This document shows positions 56,546 to 64,000 of a stretch of DNA of 64,000 bases, piece after piece. Both the position numbers and the translations under genes were made by a program. The notes beneath the pieces were generated by a model, which ran no database searches, had not been told where the DNA came from, and saw nothing but the letters and a program-made list of their open reading frames with translations. The DNA lies in the NCBI GenBank assembly GCA_947623455.1, contig OX392538.1, forward strand, positions 23,621,001-23,685,000, in the 5' to 3' direction. This DNA is from Mimachlamys varia (taxonomy: Eukaryota > Mollusca > Bivalvia > Pectinida > Pectinidae). Numbering within the stretch: the first letter of the stretch is position 1; every line of letters starts with the position of its first letter.

Positions 56546-59150
56546 ATTTGGTTACGATATTTTTGACTTCAACCGTGAGACAATGAACCAGAAATAAGTA
56601 AACCGGTGATATTGGCATGAAACAAAGAAAACTAGAAATTGCCGAATATATGCTTCTACCAAATAGTGTTATCCATTTTAGCAGTAGTAAGCCTATTGGG
56701 CTGAGGAATGATGGCGTAAAATCGCAGTCTTACATACACATTTAGTTAATGTACACTTAATACTTATGTATTAAGTTAGGTATCTTTCTTTGTTCCTTTA
56801 CATGCTAAATGCGGGATTAAACTTGTGTCCTGATTATTATGAGAACATTTAAATGTTTTGTATGGTTCATTGGTCCTGATTAAAGAAAACATGTATCATA
56901 GTTTCGGATATAATTCTTTCTAAAAGAATCCATCCATTACGTAATCGACTTCTATACAAATATTTCTTTTTAGGGGATAAATTTTGAAATTTTTATTTCA
57001 TCTGCATTGTGGGAGTTTTAATCAGAACTAAAAGTTGCATTCATGTTATAAGATTAAGAGTAGTTACCCCCCAACCCCCACTCCCCAAAACAAAACAAAA
57101 AATGGTTAAGATGTATTGTATCGTTGATTTTTATGAGAAATGATAGTAGATTATTGACAAATTAGGATTGCTAATTAAAATACTAATCAAATTAAAGATT
57201 GGACAATAGTAGCCCATCCCATCACTTTAAGATATCTATTAAATAAATGTTAAATACTCTGTGCTGTCTCAGATAACGTTGTAGATTGCTCTCCTGTAAT
57301 TACCCATCCCTTGGAATGACATTTGATAGTACTGTTAGGGCACACGCCCGATCAAGATCGAAACCGAATAACGCCCTAACTTAAAAATTCCATGTCAAAG
57401 ATGCGATAAACCCAACTATTTTTTCCTTAAATCTAATCAAACGTGGGAAAATGAGCTGATTTATCCTGCTCCCTTCTCATGACTGATGTGATTCCAAATC
57501 AATTATTGTCAGTGCTCGCTAGCTTCGTCAGATATCCGTGTGCCGTGATTAGGAATGACCGTAATGCATGTTAATGTTCTGAGTGTAGAAAAAATGTCTT
57601 TAGAGGTGTCAGGAAATTGGGGCGAGAGTGATACCACGGTTACCTTACTAAGACATTAATGTGTTTCAACATAGAAATAGAATTTGTGAATTCAGAGAAT
57701 GATCGTTCTCCATGTTCATTTCGGAAGTGTTTGTTTAAAAAAAGCTGAAGTTTTTTTTTCTTTACGAGTGACCAAAATAAATAAACAAATAAAACCTATT
57801 TGCATTTTTAGTGTTAAATGTCTATGGCGATAGAATTGCTAGCTATCACTAACGCTTTGCTGATAATTTACTCATTGACACTAAGTTGTTTCATGCCCCT
57901 ATCAGCTGTTGGTATTGACGTTGATGAAGACTAGACCTGAAGCTTAGCGAGTTTAGCGCTGTTCTCTCGCTTCCTTGACGTGACTGGTGTTTACTGTTGA
58001 CTTTGGCGATGCTATTTCTGCATTCCATGGATTTCCAACATTCGTGCCGTGTCACCGTGCTTCTTGTTCTCTTGTTACGCAAAACCATAAATGTTCTAGT
58101 TCGTTTATGCTGTAGGGATATGGATGCTTTTGAAGTGTGAACTCGACATGGAGAAAAAATACATGAAAGGATATCTTAACAAGGCGTTTATGATGTGATA
58201 ATGTTTGCTTTGTATTCAGTTTTCGAAAGTAATTAGGGTAATTTGAAAACACGCAAGTTAAAAATCGGCACAACTATGATGATTAGGTTTTGGTTCTGTT
58301 TTTATCAACTAAATGTAACGGTTGTTTTGGAAAACTCTTTGTACGTTTAATATTGGAATTAATCTTCCCGAAATTAAAGCATAAAACCTCATATTGAAAC
58401 CCATACATAAACAGTACCAATCAAACGCAAATCAAACAGAACAACTGTAACGGACTTTTCTTCAAGTGGTGTTTGTATTTGCGATTTTCGCGGTAGAAAT
58501 CTTTTTCTCTAAAACAATCCGAGAAATTATAAATGTTAATTTTGCGAAAAAAGATATTCCTTGAATTGAATATTTATAGCAATTTTGCGAAAATAAGGAT
58601 TTTACGATAATAACACTGGTCGTCAATAAATCCTTTTAAAATCTGCATCGTTTGTAATCGTTGTATCTGTATTCTGTGCGTTTGATATTCTGCTTTTTTT
58701 CCCCATTGTTTCAAAATTAAAGTGTCGCCTCGACTATCGCTGCTTACTAACCGCAAGTGATTTAAATTAGTCATAAAAAGCATTTAGAAAGCGCTAAACA
58801 ATACATTTTGGATGGACAGTTGGAATTTTTTATAAAGTATTTCACTTATACATCGACAGATAAAAATAACAATTTAATACCTTATGTTAATATATATATT
58901 ATGCAGTTAATTTAAGTGCATTAAAAGTATACGAGCACGTATATCAATACATTACAAGTATGCAAACACGTAACAGCCCTTGGCGGTAACTACTGATACT
59001 TCACGTGTAACTGATAGCAGGGTTGATGCGATAATAAGGGTGAACGACCGCTCTATTAAAGTACTTGTGTTCTAATTGTTTCCATCAGATGTCTGTGAAA
59101 TGTTTTGAAAAGAAGAAACCATTTCATTTGATTTATATTTCAAGTTTTCT
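56546..59150. other. No gene recognised (possible continuation of ABITRAM intron 4)
   Basis: I searched for the missing ABITRAM exon and found nothing convincing. ORFs at 57891 and 58052 on the minus strand carry no motif. A short inverted pair gttagggc/gccctaac lies at about 57335-57380. Confidence 0.35.
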
Positions 59151-59154
59151 TTAT

Positions 59155-59340
59155 TTCGCCGCAGTTACGATACGGGTATTTTTGAAACTCATATTCTTCA
59201 TCCCTCTCAGCCCCGATGAAAGCGGGATGAAGCGATCTTCGTAGGTACATGTAGGAGTACCCGGAGAAAGACATCTGATCGGGAGAGTTGAACCTCAGCC
59301 GTTCTGCCGGAAGATGCGTGCACTGCGCCATCTGACCACC
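59155..59340 (-). mobile_element. tRNA-derived SINE, third family
   Basis: On the minus strand: A-box-like gatggcgcagtgcacgcatc at 59330-59311, B-box-like gaggttcaactctccc at about 59296-59281, then a gtctttctccgggtactcc block at about 59271. This is the same central domain as the 34885 family with a different tRNA head and body. Confidence 0.7.
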
Positions 59341-59644
59341 TTATATTCAACAAGACGCTCATATATGCTACAGATTTTAACTTATTGCTTTGTTTCAACA
59401 GTTTCAGCCTCGTTGATTGACGTGTCAAAAAAGGAATGGATAATGTATACTTGGACGATTTCGATTGAATTACTCTTAAGCGACGCGAAAAATCAAGAAG
59501 AAAGAAAAAATAATGATTTTTGATATGAAAAAATATTCTGACAACATTTACAAACCATGAGTAATGTTAGCACCACAAAACAAATCGTTTTAAAGTTTTT
59601 CGGAATTATCATTTGTAGAAGTGATGCCTTAGACGTATCAAGCA

Positions 59645-60033
59645 TACTTTTTGATACTGTTACGTCATCTTTCATAATAGGGGGTGGCAGACTTTGCTGG
59701 TGGATTATTTTGTCCCCGAGGATCGCTGGTACCTCCATAGCCAGTTATCTCATTTGAATAGTTGCACGGTACATACTATATATACACGTTTTTGTAGTTC
59801 ACGATTTGAAATTACACAGAACTAGTTTAATTTTACTTCTAAATTCATAGAGTAAGGTTTTTTTTAGACATCTGACCCTTTTACTTCTACATAAGTTTAA
59901 AAATTTTGGATTCCCACCTTTTGGCCCCTAGCATCACTGAAGACTAACCCTAGAAGGACGAAACCGCTGTATGATGCAGTGTAATTAATTTTTCGGCATA
60001 ATGTATCTATTACTAAATTTAAAATGTGCAGCT
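59645..60033. repeat. 390-bp dispersed repeat, copy B
   Basis: Full-length partner of 14918-15310 in the same orientation: tgttacgtcatctttcataa, cagactttgctgg, ccatagcc, ttgcacggtacata, ctagtttaattttacttcta, ggattcccaccttttggccc, gtatgatgcagtg, tactaaatttaaaa. No ORF. Confidence 0.7.
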
Positions 60034-61815
60034 TTCACAGTGCATAACAATGAAAGGATGCAGGGCAAATGTAAATATTTCATTCTGAACTAGATATTTT
60101 TTATATTTCTACAATCGAAACATATGATACTATGCCGCAAATCTGTTACATCGTTTCAAATAATCTTCCAAATGTCAACCAATTAATATTTATTTAAATG
60201 AGCAGAGAGATAAATGGGAGTGTTACTATCGCATTACATATCTTATACAGAATATCATATATTTTGTGTCCGTGTCTCCATTTAAGTTTGACTAAGAGCA
60301 CTGTATAATGCTGTCCATCTTTGGGAACGATATCAATAGTACCCCTGTACTTTGAGGTTATTTAGTACTTCTGCTTCTGTTGCCAAGCAAATCCTTGTAT
60401 GATTGTTAAACGATGCGCTGCCTTGCTGCGATTTCGAACTAGAAGTCGTTAAATTCCAATGTGTGTTAACGAATGTCGTCACGACATGATCCACTTCAGA
60501 TTCACCGTTAGTTATTTAGATTTGAGTCGACGAGAGATTCATCACTTCTAATTGCTTTCAAAGATAACGTAATTACAGGCTTTTATAAATGCCTTTGACG
60601 AGAACCATTTGTAACCATGCAGTGCGAGCGAAATGCAAATATTTCTCATTGATGTTAATGCCAGTTGTATGTTAGGAGTTGAAAGTATTTTCCCTATCAA
60701 ATTTATGGAGTGTGAATGGAAGCAACACACACCTGTAGGAGGTTAAAGAGATACACTCTGACACATGCGAACTAAATGAACACTGGCCAAGAAAAGCAAC
60801 CATGTGATAGAGCTGCGAATGTATCGTGTCATGCTGTTTCGGAATGAAGATTACAAGGTGAAGAGGTTATCTGTGTCATAGAGCTATCTAAAGCGTGCTC
60901 CTACGTATTGCGTTCGTCACAGATCTATGAGATCCACAGTAGAATCAGCTGTTTGGAAAATAGCTGTCTATAAATAAAATAATGATTGCCGCAATTAGCA
61001 GGTTAGATAGCATCAGCAAGCTGCCTAGGTCTCGTGTCGAGATAAGTAAGCAGATAGTACGATAACTCAACATGTCGAATTGAAAATTGATTATGATTCA
61101 GGTTATCTGTAGACAGGCAATTCCTTTCGAAGTGTAATTAAAACCGCTGGATTGATACTATGTGCCTTACGCTTCAAGTTGTGGAATGCTAAATATTCAG
61201 AAGAAGGCAAATCAATTGATGCTTAATATTCAGAAGAATCCAATCAATTTGATAATTAATTAACGTATCTGGTTTTTGGTCTCCAGTTCGATGATCCAAT
61301 TTCAGATAATTATCCTAACGAAATACCTATCAATCGGATTGCTTAGGTAGATATTTGAAACAACTTGAGTTATATATACTGAGTTAGTTTTGTACAGAAA
61401 CAGGAATTGAACACTTCATTTGCGAGCTTTCGAAAACGTCTGTTTTCTTTGTCAAGCAAAGAGTACAAAAGCCGAGTGTTGTGTTCATACTGCTGAAATC
61501 AGCTCACTACCCAAAATAGTTAGAGAAGTCTGCTGTTAAATATGTAGCACGACATTTCGTCTAAATGTACTTTAATACTACAGGTAGACAAAGGGATGGG
61601 TAAAATGTGTCCCAATGCCGCCCCTTATTGGGTTAATATGGAATTTTAGTTATAATGGCATTATATTTCGTATTTTAAGAATTCGTAACGAACCATACTA
61701 TAACACTAGTACACAAATGTAGGGACTTAAATCAGCTTTGCGGTTTTCTTCTCCCCTAGGGACCCCCCCCCCCCCCCCCCACGCAACGAAGTTAGGGGTA
61801 AACTGGAATCAGCTT
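60034..61815. other. Intergenic, poly-C tract at 61763-61780
   Basis: No gene seen. A run of 18 C follows ctaggga at 61763-61780. Confidence 0.4.
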
Positions 61816-62100
61816 GTCCGTCCGTCTGTCATTAGACAGATTTTATCGGGCTGTACATTCGCTCATTTTTCCATGGATTTCTTTATAAAATTGTTGGAAT
61901 AGCCAGTACAGTATAGAGATTTGCCCCCTTAAGTAACTTTGTATTTTCGACCCTTTGCAGAGAGTTATGCCCCTTTTATGTAAATAAATGAATATAAATT
62001 TGTCCTGGTATGTAATGCTCATTTTTCAATGGATCTTTTTTAAAAAAAATGGGAGGAGCCAGTACAATATAGAGATGCGCCCCGATCAGTTGTAATCGCA
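61816..62100. repeat. Degenerate repeat with two ~165-bp units
   Basis: tgtccgtccgtctgtc opens the segment. The blocks gctcatttttccatggat/gctcatttttcaatggat and agccagtacagtatagagat/agccagtacaatatagagat then recur with about 160 bp spacing (61861 and 62020; 61902 and 62056). The opening resembles 16560, suggesting the same broad repeat class. Confidence 0.55.
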
Positions 62101-62157
62101 TTTTTTAAAAATGAAATCAGACTTTTGAAATTTTGAAAATGTAATAAAAGAAAATTC

Positions 62158-62292
62158 AATGGTTTCCCATTAGATATCAAAATGTTTCACTCGTATAGCA
62201 GACGTTAAAAATATTTTCACAAGTGCAAATAATAAAAATAATCTCCCATACTCGTGAAATGCATTTGATATTTGACGAGAAACCATTGAATA
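62158..62292. repeat. Palindromic MITE, 135 bp
   Basis: Left arm aatggtttcccattagatat followed by caaaatgtttcactcgtat; right arm atactcgtgaaatgcatttg followed by atatttgacgagaaaccattg. Same ends as 41925-42045. Confidence 0.75.
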
Positions 62293-62881
62293 GCCTCTCT
62301 ATGACCGGTCTGAATGTAAACGTTACAGTTAGTATTAATTATAGGTATGTTTTGTAGATGTTCTGGAGTACACGGCAGCTGTATATAATAGTATAACAAC
62401 AAAGGATCAAGCCATGAAATCATTAAATTTTCACGAAATACCTTTCTCTATAGATTTAAACAATGCCGTCCGAAAACTATACTCTGTACTACTTGGATAA
62501 TGTCTAGGTAATATTTTCTTGCAATTCATATAAGTTTTAGTAAACATTTACTTCATGATCTTGCTTATGCTTATTTATTGATAATTCGATAAAGAAACAC
62601 AGGGGGTCACTGCTGAGCTAGGCGTATCCATGCTTTGTAGGTCAGTACATTTGGCGAGTATACGCGGAAGTGGTGTTAGTTTAAAAGAAATTATTTGATT
62701 ATTACGGACCTTGGTATCTGGTTATGATAACCTTCTGACATACATACCCTCGTGTAGGTTTCCGAGTGGTAACAATGTAGGACAAGGTTTCTGCTTCATG
62801 TACTGTAGTCCATTATCACTTAGGTACACTAGTATCTTGTTAATGTCGTCTTAATATTTAGAGGCTTATGATGATGATGTA

Positions 62882-63033
62882 GAGGATATCTAACAGTGTC
62901 GTCAGTAATACCAATAATACCAAGTATATTTTAAGAGTGGGGCTAATATTATAATATTTTTTTTTAAATATCAATATATTAGCCACACGAGTGAAATATG
63001 TTTGGTATTACTGAAGATACTGTTAGATATTCT
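62882..63033. repeat. Palindromic MITE, about 152 bp
   Basis: Left arm gaggatatctaacagtgtcg, tcagtaataccaa, gtggggctaatatt; right arm aatatattagccacacgagt, ttggtattactgaagatact and gttagatattc. The left arm recurs at 40966-41030. Confidence 0.75.
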
Positions 63034-64000
63034 GTTTATTACATTTTTATATGAAAATCTACAGTGACAGCTTTTGATCTTCCCAAACGTCGTTTTTAAG
63101 CAGCGTTCTGATTGGTCACTAGTGAATAATATCTCTTAAAGAATGAACAATTTTCGACTTTTCTCCGGAAAAAAATTAAATAAATCTTATCATTTGCTTT
63201 TTTTCTTTGGAAAGTCGTATAAAAATGCATTGTAATTTATTAAGTTTGAAGAATGAAGTGTCATGGTGTGATGAATGGACCAAACACTTGTAGAATGGTT
63301 ACCTGTCAAGTTTGTATCGAATAAAATACTCACAAGGTGACTAAGCGTTGTTCATATGAACGAAACATTATTATGACGATGTCCTGTTGTGGTGGTGATA
63401 CAAAAAACAGCAACGCAAAGCTTGTCTTGTCGAATTTACATTACATAACAAACACTTGCGCGATGGCAACTACCTAATTCATATTACTTTAAACTTTAAC
63501 ATGAGTTGACGCACTAAAACATTCAGAATAAATAAAGAGCATGACTGATTCCTTTAGAACGTTTCCCATCTGAACTTACAGTCGAATTGGTTTTACATAA
63601 ACCATTGTAGTTGGAATTACGTTGAAATATTTATATAATGACAAAGGAAATGGGTTTTAACTAGATTTTACCGAAGCGTCAAATGGACTCAAATTTGTAT
63701 CAACAAATAACGTGGCAAATATATTCAAAGCATACATATTTCGTATGGATGGAAAGGATTTACCCTTCAGTAGATATGGAATGTCCAAAGACCGAAAGTT
63801 GTTTTCACTGTTTTTATATGTCAATCATGTTCCGCTTCCAAGAGTATAAAAGAGTTGGACCCAATATGAGCCTGCTGAAGTACACCATTATATGTTATGA
63901 TATTTTAATCAGTTTGATATTAACAATATCAATGCGAATGATGAAATATATTTTTTAGAAATTTTGAAAAGAATTTCACTTTAGTTCTTATCAGAGCACA
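63034..64000. other. No gene recognised
   Basis: 63105-63200 resembles 41155-41235 (a ctgattggtca block). An ORF at 63683-63958 has no recognisable motif. Confidence 0.35.

Noticed and set aside
56640..56680. Possible last ABITRAM exon (EYMLLP-like reading after an ag)
   Set aside because: The reading phase does not fit a phase 0 entry and the similarity covers only a few residues.

Overview
The window is animal nuclear DNA. It is AT-rich, its genes have short exons with GT-AG introns, there are no operons, and most of it is decayed transposable elements and tandem repeats. The repeat spectrum (tRNA-headed SINEs, zinc-knuckle LINE tails, Penelope-like elements with an N-terminal GIY-YIG domain, many palindromic MITEs) fits a marine invertebrate, most likely a bivalve mollusc. 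That assignment is an inference; no species marker was seen.

Three host genes can be rebuilt exon by exon with matching splice phases. (1) 10513-12877, minus strand: a three-exon major facilitator transporter of the MFSD4 / sodium-dependent glucose transporter 1 type, about 540 aa. (2) 21455-27511, minus strand: a five-exon inositol hexakisphosphate kinase (IP6K), about 396 aa, with all family motifs and a cysteine/aspartate-rich 9-residue tandem repeat inserted in the kinase domain. (3) 45285-52468, plus strand: the first four coding exons of ABITRAM (FAM206A/Simiate); the last exon was not found before the window ends. The genes do unrelated jobs and show no functional clustering.

Between and inside them: a LINE remnant and a Penelope tail (0.6-1.75 kb); two tandem 2378-bp copies of a Naiad-type Penelope-like element with an internal deletion (5.2-10.0 kb); a 390-bp dispersed repeat (14.9 and 59.6 kb); a degenerate tandem repeat (16.5-17.05 kb); LINE pieces (20.6-23.3 kb); a 2.6-kb minisatellite of 21-bp GT-rich units (30.1-32.7 kb); palindromic MITEs and SINEs (33-42 kb); a 1.77-kb long-TIR element without ORFs (43.2-44.9 kb); and, inside ABITRAM introns, a 48-bp minisatellite that keeps exon 3 open and a 2.9-kb minisatellite of 34-bp units. 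From about 56.6 kb to the end I see no gene, only repeats.

The most informative observations are the duplicated Penelope units that share the same disabling lesions, the uniform orientation of all Penelope copies, the in-frame intron minisatellite beside ABITRAM exon 3, the coding repeat in IP6K, and the ORF-less long-TIR element.
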